Below are positions 1 to 6,700 of a stretch of DNA of 10,968 nt, one piece after another (the first letter of the stretch is position 1; each line of letters opens with the position of its first letter). The notes below the pieces were generated by a model. The model was not told the DNA's origin, ran no database searches, and saw only the letters and a program-made list of their open reading frames with translations. The stretch spans positions 1 through 10,968 of the forward strand of contig CALEJF010000032.1 in the NCBI GenBank assembly GCA_937898625.1. Reading direction: 5' to 3'. The position numbers were made by a program, and so were the translations under genes. This stretch comes from an uncultured Clostridia bacterium (GTDB lineage Bacteria; Bacillota; Clostridia; Oscillospirales; Acutalibacteraceae).

Positions 1-270
1 CAGTAGGATATTATGAGTTTGACGAGAATGGTAAAATGATTATCTTGAATGGTATTGTTGGCAATAATATCTACAAGGATAATACTAAATTAAAGGCATA
101 CCAACTTGTTGAAATCGATGGTGACTTCTACTTCATCGGCGACAGACACGAAATCGTTAAAAATAAAAAGACTTATCTCAATGTAGAAAGAATAAACGGT
201 CTTACATACGCCGATGGTACACCAATCGCAGTAGGATATTATGAGTTTGACGAAAATGGTAAAATGATTA
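1..270 (+). repeat. 228-bp (76-codon) tandem repeat inside the left-edge gene
   Basis: Bases 1-42 match bases 229-270 with one mismatch (position 26 G against 254 A), giving a period of 228 bp or 76 codons. The repeat encodes the GYYEFDENGKM end of each C-terminal module. Only one full period fits in the window, so the copy number is unknown. Confidence 0.85.
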
Positions 271-278
271 ACAAATAA
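1..278 (+). CDS. C-terminal end of a secreted repeat protein (5' end outside window)
   Basis: The reading frame is open from the left edge (first complete codon at position 3) to a TAA at 276-278, so only the last 92 or so residues are visible. They consist of one complete repeat unit and part of another, ending in GYYEFDENGKM; the unit contains KAYQLVE, FYFIGDRHEIVKNK and LTYADGTPIAVGYY. The same module ends the visible part of the leucine-rich-repeat protein at the right edge: over a 58-residue alignment 49 residues are identical. By analogy this is probably the end of another secreted BspA-like or similar surface protein. The alternating aromatic, Gly and Asp pattern recalls Gram-positive cell-wall-binding or glucan-binding repeats, but I cannot name the family with certainty. 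The N-terminal domains are not visible, so the protein type is inferred. A strong terminator follows three bases after the stop. Confidence 0.8.
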   Translation, partial: VGYYEFDENGKMIILNGIVGNNIYKDNTKLKAYQLVEIDGDFYFIGDRHEIVKNKKTYLNVERINGLTYADGTPIAVGYYEFDENGKMINK

Positions 279-280
279 CA

Positions 281-318
281 AAAAAACTGATTCCGTATAA
301 GGCGGAATCAGTTTTTTT
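281..318 (+). terminator. Rho-independent terminator of the left-edge gene
   Basis: A perfect 15-bp stem is formed by 281-295 (A-tract plus ACTGATTCCG) and 303-317 (CGGAATCAGT plus T-tract), with a seven-base loop, followed by a run of Ts to 318. The A-tract on the left means it may also stop transcription from the opposite strand. It begins three bases after the stop codon at 278. Confidence 0.93.
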
Positions 319-343
319 GTATCCTTTTTATCTGCTTAACATT

Positions 344-352
344 TTTGTCGAA
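344..352 (+). promoter_or_regulatory. Sequence matching a Spo0A (0A) box
   Basis: TTTGTCGAA at 344-352 contains the 0A-box core TGTCGAA known from spore-forming Firmicutes. It lies about 115 bases upstream of the start at 466, in the 187-base gap after the terminator. No convincing -35/-10 pair could be assigned in this gap, although TAGAAT at 414-419 could serve as a -10 element. A seven-base match in AT-rich DNA can occur by chance, so this is only a candidate. Confidence 0.2.
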
Positions 353-465
353 TTATCGTGCGTTTTTGTAATATTATAGAAAATTAAGTCATCTTTTGCG
401 ATAATAAAAACACTAGAATTATTACAAAAACTAAATTATTGATGATAAGAATAGGGGATTTTAGA

Positions 466-1365
466 ATGGAAGAAGCAATTATTAGTTCATTAGATACAAA
501 CAAAAAAACTTGTTTTATTATTACACCCATAGGAAAAGAGCATGACCCAATCCGAAGACATATTGACGGTGTGATTAAAGCTGTTATTGAACCTGTTTTA
601 GAAGAAAATGATTATGAACCTATTGTGCCTCACTATATGACTACACCAGGTTCTATTGATAAACAAATTATCAAACAGATATATAAAAGCGACTTGGTAA
701 TAGCTAACCTTACCAGCGTTAATCCAAATGTTATGTATGAACTTGCATTAAGACATTGCTTTGGCACACCTATAATTATAATCGCAGAAGAGGGTACAGT
801 ACTGCCTTTTGATATCGGTAATCAACGAACGATATTTTATCATAATGATGCTATGGGTGTTTTGGTATTAGCAGATGATTTGTCTAAGGCAATTAAAAAA
901 CTGTCCGATGATGGAGCTTACGAAAGCCCCGTTATTTCAGTCGTAAAGGAACTTGGTATAGAAGAAATAATCATTAATGATAAAACTATTCACTCAGATA
1001 AAAATGAAGCAAATGCTTGGAGCATACTTTTTGAGCGTTTAGACCGAATAGAACAAAAAGTTTCTTCACCCAAAAAAACAGAAATTATAGATCGTATATT
1101 AACAGAAAAAAACTATGAAGTTGAAATGATAATATCTGGAGAGCAGGAAATCAGTTACAAAGTAAGAGATAGTATAAGACTTTTGTTAAACTCTATGCGG
1201 ATTGACTATAAAATAGAAAGAAATTCTGATGATACCCAAATGACAGTATCTATGGATCGTATGCCACGCAAGAGTTGGAAGTATTATTCTAGTACCGTAA
1301 CTGATATTTGCAAGGCTCACAATTTATCGCTTGAAATTAGAGATAATAGATACGTTAATCCGTAG
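466..1365 (+). CDS. Nucleoside deoxyribosyltransferase/TIR-like conflict protein
   Basis: This is a 299-residue cytoplasmic protein without signal peptide or membrane segment. Residues 14-110 look like the nucleoside 2-deoxyribosyltransferase-like (DRHyd) branch of the TIR-like fold: a first strand CFIITPIG (16-23), then SDLVIANLTSVNPNVMYELA (75-94), in which E92 sits where the family has its catalytic glutamate. The family typically hydrolyses or senses nucleotides, including NAD-derived ones, in antiphage and other conflict systems; the substrate here is not known. A short amphipathic, possibly coiled-coil stretch (184-200) links to a C-terminal domain (about 203-299) that I do not recognise. 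I chose ATG 466 because AGGGGA at 453-458 sits seven bases upstream; the frame also stays open upstream through TTG 439 and ATG 442, which lack a good site. The gene leads a three-cistron cassette; the next start signal follows ten bases after the TAG stop. Being first, with two membrane-protein genes behind it, suggests a sensor or effector coupled to a membrane partner. Confidence 0.75.
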   Translation: MEEAIISSLDTNKKTCFIITPIGKEHDPIRRHIDGVIKAVIEPVLEENDYEPIVPHYMTTPGSIDKQIIKQIYKSDLVIANLTSVNPNVMYELALRHCFGTPIIIIAEEGTVLPFDIGNQRTIFYHNDAMGVLVLADDLSKAIKKLSDDGAYESPVISVVKELGIEEIIINDKTIHSDKNEANAWSILFERLDRIEQKVSSPKKTEIIDRILTEKNYEVEMIISGEQEISYKVRDSIRLLLNSMRIDYKIERNSDDTQMTVSMDRMPRKSWKYYSSTVTDICKAHNLSLEIRDNRYVNP

Positions 1366-1375
1366 TAGAGGTTAG

Positions 1376-2227
1376 ATGTGGAATTCTTAATATTATCCAA
1401 CAAACAAATTAATTAAAATGAAAATGAGCTTTCTTGATTTGTGTTGCAAAAAGGCTTTAGAAAAGAAATCATATATAAAACAATTAAAACGAAATTTAAT
1501 TAATATACATAGGAAATATGCAATTATGGAAATATTGTTATATAGAAGTTACTTGAAATATTTGAAAGAAAATAAAATGCCGGTATCCGAAACTCTAAAA
1601 AGAATACCAACGGTTATGATAATACTTTTAATAGCCTTAATATTATCTGCAGTATGCGTTGTGATTGTTCTCTGTATAGAGAAAATTAGACAATACTTTT
1701 TTATTCCATTAGCGGTAGAAGCCCTTGTTTCACTAACAGTTTTTTTGTACGCGCAACACTATGAAATAAAAAATAGTGACTAAGATATAAAAGAACACAA
1801 GAAATACTGTGAAGAATTATTCGCATGGCTAAAATCTTCATTGGTTGCAGTTGATAAAAAAGATATCGTTGAATTAAAAGACCGAATGGATAGCCGATTA
1901 GAAAAATATGCAGAAATACAGCAAAGAACAACTGATATTATAATGCGTTTTATTCAAGCATTAATTATACCAGTCATTTTGACTGTGTTAACGGTTATAT
2001 TAAATAATCAAATCGATATTAGTGCAATTTTAGCATATGGTATTGTCGCTATAATGGTTTTTTGTTTTATTGTTATAACTATATTTGGCATCGTTTCTGC
2101 CTTTAATTTAATGAGAAAAAACGAGCATGAAAAAATGAATAGCTTTTCTAAAGACCTACAAGGCATATTAGACACTCAATTTGAAGATGGCATATTTGCC
2201 AAGATAGATGTAAAAGAAGAAAAGTAG
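1376..2227 (+). pseudogene. Four-helix membrane protein interrupted by two in-frame TAA codons
   Basis: AGAGG at 1367-1371 places a good ribosome binding site four bases before ATG 1376, which begins MWNS and then meets TAA at 1388-1390. The frame continues without shift through a 121-codon open stretch from ATG 1418, a second TAA at 1781-1783, and another 147 codons to TAG at 2225-2227. The sequence across the second stop reads as one protein: charged helix IKNSD, stop, DIKEHKKYCEELFAWLK. Predicted membrane segments, numbered from 1376, lie at about 79-101, 108-127, 195-211 and 216-243, separated by charged helical regions; the family is not recognised. Neither downstream piece has a credible ribosome binding site: ATG 1418 and TTG 1841 are both poorly preceded. 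I therefore read it as one gene of about 283 codons with two nonsense mutations. Alternatives are two short membrane proteins (1418-1783 and about 1841-2227), translational restart, or a sequencing error. It lies between the deoxyribosyltransferase-like gene and a second membrane-protein gene, apparently in one transcript. Confidence 0.65.
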
Positions 2228-2305
2228 TTTTAACTATAACAAAAATTAAAACTTACAGTAACTACGTGTTAGTGAAAAAATCACTTAATTAGTGGGGGTA
2301 TTTGT

Positions 2306-3082
2306 GTGACGAAGGAAATTATGAAAATAAAGAATTTTATTAGAGAACATTCAAATGAAATTGCAGAAATTATTTTAGCATTTACTGGTACCTTATTTGG
2401 ATTTAATTATGATGCTGAAAGCTTTTTCCAAAGATTGTTTTTTGTTCTAATAATTACCATTATAGTTACCTTATTTATATTAAATTATTTTGAAATGAAA
2501 AAAGATATTAATCTCAAAAAAATTAGAAATGAAATGTCAAAAAAAGAGTTTTGTGTTAGTAAAAACTGTTTTTGTTCGTTAGAAAAAGAAAGCCAATGTA
2601 ATGTAAAAGAAGATATAATTAATAATTATATAAAAAATGATTTATCTAAGCATACTATTGAACTTTTATTGGATAATACATCAGAATTGAAAGAACATTA
2701 TTTAATAAACAAAAATCAGGCAAGGTTGTCTTTTTGGTTTACCTTATTGAATGGTGTAATTAGTACATTTGTTTTGTGCTTTGCTATTTATCAAATTCTA
2801 TCAGAATCCGACATTAAAAGCGTTATATTGATTGCATTAGCAGGTATGATATTAGGAGTTTTTTCTATTGTAGGTTTGTTTATACACAAAAACAATGTTA
2901 TTCAATTAAACCGTTATTATTATACATTGCATGAAAAAGATATGTTTTTATCTGCGATTAGTCTTGTTGGGAATCTTGATTTAAACAAACAGGATGAAAT
3001 GTATATTGAAATTATCAGAAGTGAGTTAGAGGTCAGAAATAATTGTGCCCAAAACAAAACACCACTTTATAGAAAAATGTGA
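2306..3082 (+). CDS. Membrane protein with TRADD-N-associated-type two-helix domain
   Basis: The product has 258 residues and no signal peptide. Hydrophobic segments lie at about 19-34 (weak), 44-62, 143-164 and 171-193. The stretch ELKEHYLINKNQARLSFWF (127-145) leading into the third helix resembles the two-transmembrane domain that accompanies TRADD-N in cyanobacterial and other bacterial conflict proteins (Pfam name CyanoTRADDas_TM); this is recognition by eye, not a search result. Between the helix pairs is a small cysteine cluster at residues 83, 88, 90 and 98 (C-x4-C-x-C-x7-C) that could bind a metal. The start is GTG 2306, seven bases after GTGGGGG (2292-2298); ATG 2321 in the same frame, preceded by AAGGA, is an alternative. 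The gene follows the interrupted membrane-protein gene by 78 bases and is closed by the terminator at 3136-3169. Context suggests it is the membrane partner or pore-type effector of the cassette, which is inference. Confidence 0.65.
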   Translation: MTKEIMKIKNFIREHSNEIAEIILAFTGTLFGFNYDAESFFQRLFFVLIITIIVTLFILNYFEMKKDINLKKIRNEMSKKEFCVSKNCFCSLEKESQCNVKEDIINNYIKNDLSKHTIELLLDNTSELKEHYLINKNQARLSFWFTLLNGVISTFVLCFAIYQILSESDIKSVILIALAGMILGVFSIVGLFIHKNNVIQLNRYYYTLHEKDMFLSAISLVGNLDLNKQDEMYIEIIRSELEVRNNCAQNKTPLYRKM

Positions 3083-3090
3083 TGAAACAT

Positions 3091-3110
3091 ACACAGGGGA
3101 CGGTCCTCTG
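3091..3110. repeat. REP-like imperfect palindrome (possible RAYT-associated fragment)
   Basis: ACACAGGGGACGGTCCTCTG lies nine bases after the stop at 3082. Its AGGGGA and TCCTCT halves can fold back with one G-T pair. As I remember it, the core ACAGGGGACGGT recurs in many bacterial genomes as a repetitive palindromic element near REP-associated tyrosine transposases. No transposase is present here, so at most this is a stranded copy. Confidence 0.4.
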
Positions 3111-3135
3111 ATTGAATAGTTACAACTTAATACCA

Positions 3136-3169
3136 AGGGCGAGGAGATTTTCCCCTCGCCCTATTTTTT
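3136..3169 (+). terminator. Rho-independent terminator of the 466-3082 cassette
   Basis: AGGGCGAGG (3136-3144) pairs perfectly with CCTCGCCCT (3154-3162) around a nine-base loop, followed by ATTTTTT (3163-3169). On the minus strand there is no matching T-tract, so it serves the plus-strand cassette and does not clearly terminate the convergent small gene. Confidence 0.92.
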
Positions 3170-3185
3170 GTGCATTTACAGAAAG

Positions 3186-3338
3186 TCATCTTGTCTTATC
3201 TTTAATATGTTCATTTTCTTCTGGTCCTTTTATACCTTTTGTTCCACCACTTCTTTGATAAGCTTCCTCAAGTATCTTCTCAAAACTTAAATCTGTATCG
3301 CACACATTTTGTTCTAAATTCAAATCATTTGTAAGCAT
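3186..3338 (-). CDS. Small 50-residue protein of unknown function
   Basis: On the minus strand ATG at 3338-3336 opens a 50-codon frame beginning MLTNDLNLEQNVCDTDLSF and ending in TGA (3188-3186). It is preceded by GGGAGGTGA (complement of 3344-3352), one of the best ribosome binding sites in the window, with GGAGG eight bases before the start. The product is hydrophilic and charged, has one cysteine (residue 13), a likely helix around residues 17-29 (LSFEKILEEAYQR) and a Gly/Lys/Glu-rich tail; there is no signal peptide or membrane segment. I do not recognise a family. Its size and signal would fit a RiPP-like precursor, a small regulator or an antitoxin-like protein, but no modification enzyme or partner gene is visible beside it. 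It converges on the cassette at 466-3082. A weak possible promoter upstream is TTGGAT, 16 bases, TAAAAT on the minus strand. Confidence 0.6.
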   Translation of the reverse strand: MLTNDLNLEQNVCDTDLSFEKILEEAYQRSGGTKGIKGPEENEHIKDKTR

Positions 3339-3431
3339 AAATCTCACCTCCCTTTTTTCGATTTCATATCCTATTATTCCGACTATTTTAATTTTGTCGC
3401 CTAAAAATCCAATAATTTTACAAAACTTTTA

Positions 3432-3472
3432 CAAAAAATCCGGCAAGGCTAAAAAATCCTGCCGGTTTTTTT
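3432..3472. terminator. Probable bidirectional terminator hairpin
   Basis: CCGGC (3440-3444) and AGG (3446-3448), with one bulged A, pair with CCT (3458-3460) and GCCGG (3461-3465). A-tracts at 3433-3438 and a T-tract at 3466-3472 flank the stem, so it could terminate either strand. It separates the small minus-strand gene from the leader of the RHS gene. The surrounding gene-free stretch 3339-3775 otherwise holds only AT-rich DNA, a palindrome at 3529-3546 and promoter-like sequences. Confidence 0.75.
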
Positions 3473-3512
3473 GTAATAAACAGATAGTTTAATTATCAAA
3501 TCATAAATTTAC

Positions 3513-3546
3513 TATAATCAAGGAAAAAGTGGGTTTGCAAATCCAC
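3513..3546 (+). promoter_or_regulatory. TATAAT box followed by an 18-bp near-palindrome
   Basis: A perfect -10 hexamer TATAAT lies at 3513-3518, but only weak AT-rich -35 candidates stand in front of it. Ten bases downstream is GTGGGTTTGCAAATCCAC (3529-3546), a palindrome with one mismatched pair. Its position just after a predicted transcription start fits an operator or a small 5' hairpin. If it is used, the RHS messenger would have a leader of about 250 bases. Confidence 0.35.
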
Positions 3547-3594
3547 AGCATAATATTATATTTTTATCATCGAACAGTATAACAGTGTTTGCTA

Positions 3595-3622
3595 TTGACA
3601 TATCGTTTTTGTCGATTATATC
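3595..3622 (+). promoter_or_regulatory. Candidate promoter of the RHS gene (TTGACA -35)
   Basis: A perfect -35 hexamer TTGACA at 3595-3600 is followed after 16 bases by TATATC (3617-3622), a moderate -10. The spacer contains the dyad ATCG (3602-3605) and CGAT (3613-3616), and TGTCGAT (3610-3616), one mismatch from a 0A box, which could place an operator between the two hexamers. It would give a leader of about 145 bases before ATG 3776. Confidence 0.45.
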
Positions 3623-3775
3623 TTCATTTTTGTATATTGTGTTACAATTTTATTGATTAGTATTTAAAATAGAATTCAAATGCAACTGTCTTCATATCAG
3701 ATATGTTTGTTTCTAAAAATATATACAATATGTTGTTTATGCATAGCATTTAAACGAAACAAAGGAGAAAAAATT

Positions 3776-6700
3776 ATGAAAAAGATAACAGAAAAATTGC
3801 ACAAATCGATATCAGTTTTTCTTGTGTTGTTAATTGTAATGCAGATTCTGCCATTACAAGTTTTAGCGGAAAGCATTACTGATGCTATAGAACATAAAGA
3901 ATTCATTGAAGATGTTTTAAACAATCCAACATTAGAAAACAACACTTCTGATGCAGAGATTCTTTATGAAGTTGAAGAAAAAAGAGATGAATATACCAAG
4001 GTATATAAAAAGAGTGATGGTACATATACTGCAATTAAAACATTAGAACCATTGCATTATCTTAATGATGGTGTGTGGGAAGAAATTAACAATTCAATGA
4101 CTCTTGATGGAAATCTTTATACAAACTTAGACAATTTGTTTAATGTGGAATTTCCAGAAAGTATCGATAGTAATGAAAACTTAACCGTTGAAAAAGACGG
4201 TTATGAACTTTCATTTAGTGTTGATAACATTGAAGAAAGCTCTGCTGTTGTTGAAAATGACATTGTTGTTAGTGATACTAATATTTCTGTAGCAGACGAA
4301 GCAATTTCCCAAACTCAGTCATCTGTTACATACAACGATGTTGCTGAAAACACAGATTTACAGTATATTGTTACTCCAAATTCTATTAAAGAGAACATCA
4401 TCGTTTCAAACAAGGAAAGTGTGAAAGATACATATACATTTACATTTGAAACAAACGGATTAAATGCTGAAAAACTTGATGACGGTAGTGTTGTATTTAA
4501 AGATGAAAACAGTGAAATCAAATTTAGAATTCCTCGTCCCGTAATGACAGATGCTAACTTTGCATTTTCTTATGACATTGATGTTGTTTTAATTCAAAAT
4601 GCGGATGACACAATTACACTTGAATACTCACCATCAAAAGATTGGATAAATAGTCTTGAACGTGTTTATCCAATCACAATCGACCCTGCCATCACAGTTG
4701 GAAAATATGACCCTTGGGTTGTAGACACTTATGTTGCACGAGAAGAAGTTAAAGATTCAAATGGACATGTTACTACTGATCTAGATGAATCAAACTATTC
4801 AAATACTGACATTGTTAAATTAGCCAATAATCTTGTCGAAACTGACAATGACGGAAATACTACAACATATAATTCAAAAATATACACAAAAATTAACATT
4901 GATTTCTTTAACAATTTAGGAAACGATGTCGTATTTACCGAAGTGCAATACATTTTTGCAGGAGCATTAAAAACCGATGGTTATTTTTATGCAAAAGAAA
5001 TTTTAGGCGATTGGGAAGTTGATAAAATAACATACAATACTCCACTCGATATTTCTGATAAAACCATTGATTATTATACATCTCCAGTATCTAAAGAAGA
5101 TGCAACAGAACGTTTTGGATATATTCATTTTAATATTACTAAAATTTTTAACGAATGGTTTAATGGCGAAAATAATTATGGTTTTGAAGTAACTGCTTCT
5201 CCAAGTGCAATAGCCAACATTATTCTTAGTACGAATAGTTCTCAAAACACGGCAATGGTTTTGGATTATGTTGATATGGGCGGATATAATGAAAACTTTA
5301 ATTATCATTCCCAAGCAGTCGGACGAGCTGGTACAGGATATGTAAATGATTTTACTCAACAGCTTTCAGTTATTCGTGATGATATTTATGTTGATGATGA
5401 AATTATTCCTGTAACAATAGGTATGATTTATGATTCTTCAACTTATGAAAAACTCGAATCATTGAATTACAACAGTCTGTTGGGATATGGCAGTAATTGG
5501 ATACCAAACTATTTAAGGGCATATTTAATTGTTGACGATAATAATTTTACATATTATACGGAAACAGGTTCCACGATTGACTTTATACGTTCAATTGATG
5601 ATAAGGGTAATGTTATATTTACGGAACTCTTTTCTGAAACATATGGAAATTCTGGTTATGAATTAGAATATTATCCTGCATTAAATGGAAACAATGAATA
5701 CTATAAAATAATCAGACCTGATGGTTGCTTTGAAAAATATAACGAATATGGACTTTTAACATCTGTGACAAAAATTGTTTGTGATGAACAACCAACAAGC
5801 AATTGTGTTGAAAAGTCAATTAGTGTCACATATGATTCAAATTTTAGGATTGACCATATTACAGATAGTGTTGGCAGAAAATATGATTATATTTATGATT
5901 CAGAAACAAAGTTGTTATCTAAAATTAAAGTTTTTTCTGCAGATGGTACTCCAATTACTGAAGCGACAACCGGTTTGCCTCTTGAAACAAACTATACTTA
6001 TGATAATGGAAATCTCATAGGAGTAACACACCCTAATGGTGAATCGGTAGAATACACATATGATGCAAACGGCAATATAACTTCAATGACTTTAATTGAC
6101 AGTTGCCGTGCTAAATATGATTATGATTCATATGGTAGAGTCATAAATGTTACTGAAGAAGCCTATAATGAAACTGAATATGTTAATGCTAATACCATCA
6201 CATACGACCGTTTAAGTGCTACTAAGATTAAAATAACGGAAAACAATGACTACGAAATTTATCAGTTTAACAGCAAAGGGGTACTTCTACACATAATTGA
6301 TAGCAATAATAACAATGTTCAATCTGAAGAAACATTGTTTGGTAATTCATATAACTATATTGCAAATGGTGAGTTCAAAAATAATTTAGATAATTGGACT
6401 ACTACAGGTGATTTTAGAACTACTCAATCTATAATCAATGGAAAAAGTGCTTATGCTCTTGAATTCTCTGGTGGAACAGAAAATGAGAGTACAATTTGTC
6501 AAATAGTTACACTTGAAGGTAAGAAAAATGATGTAATCAATATCAGTGGTTGGTTTAAGGGGTATTTTACAAATTCTTCTACAACAAATGTATCACTTAA
6601 AAATCTAATCGAAGAATCAGATGACTCCAAAATTTGTAATTTTACCAATGATCGCTATGCACAAATCGAAGTATGTTATAAATATACTGAAACTAACGAT

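Noticed and set aside
439..465. Upstream starts TTG 439 and ATG 442 for the deoxyribosyltransferase-like gene
   Set aside because: No ribosome binding site precedes them, whereas AGGGGA lies seven bases before ATG 466.
1376..2227. Recoding of TAA as a sense codon, to explain the two in-frame stops
   Set aside because: Other genes here end in TAA in the expected places (278 followed at once by a terminator; 9085), so a changed code is not supported; nonsense mutation is simpler.
3680..3775. N-terminal extension of the RHS protein starting at ATG 3680
   Set aside because: It has no ribosome binding site and would place 32 residues in front of a clear signal peptide; ATG 3776 has GGAG at the right distance.
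5003..5359. Minus-strand open frame of 118 codons, and shorter ones at 3697-3945, 4315-4521 and 9230-9421
   Set aside because: They lie opposite well-supported genes or signals, have no ribosome binding sites and no protein-like composition; they are antisense shadows.
5775..6020. Plus-strand 81-codon frame inside the RHS gene
   Set aside because: It overlaps clear YD-repeat coding sequence in another frame and has no start signal.
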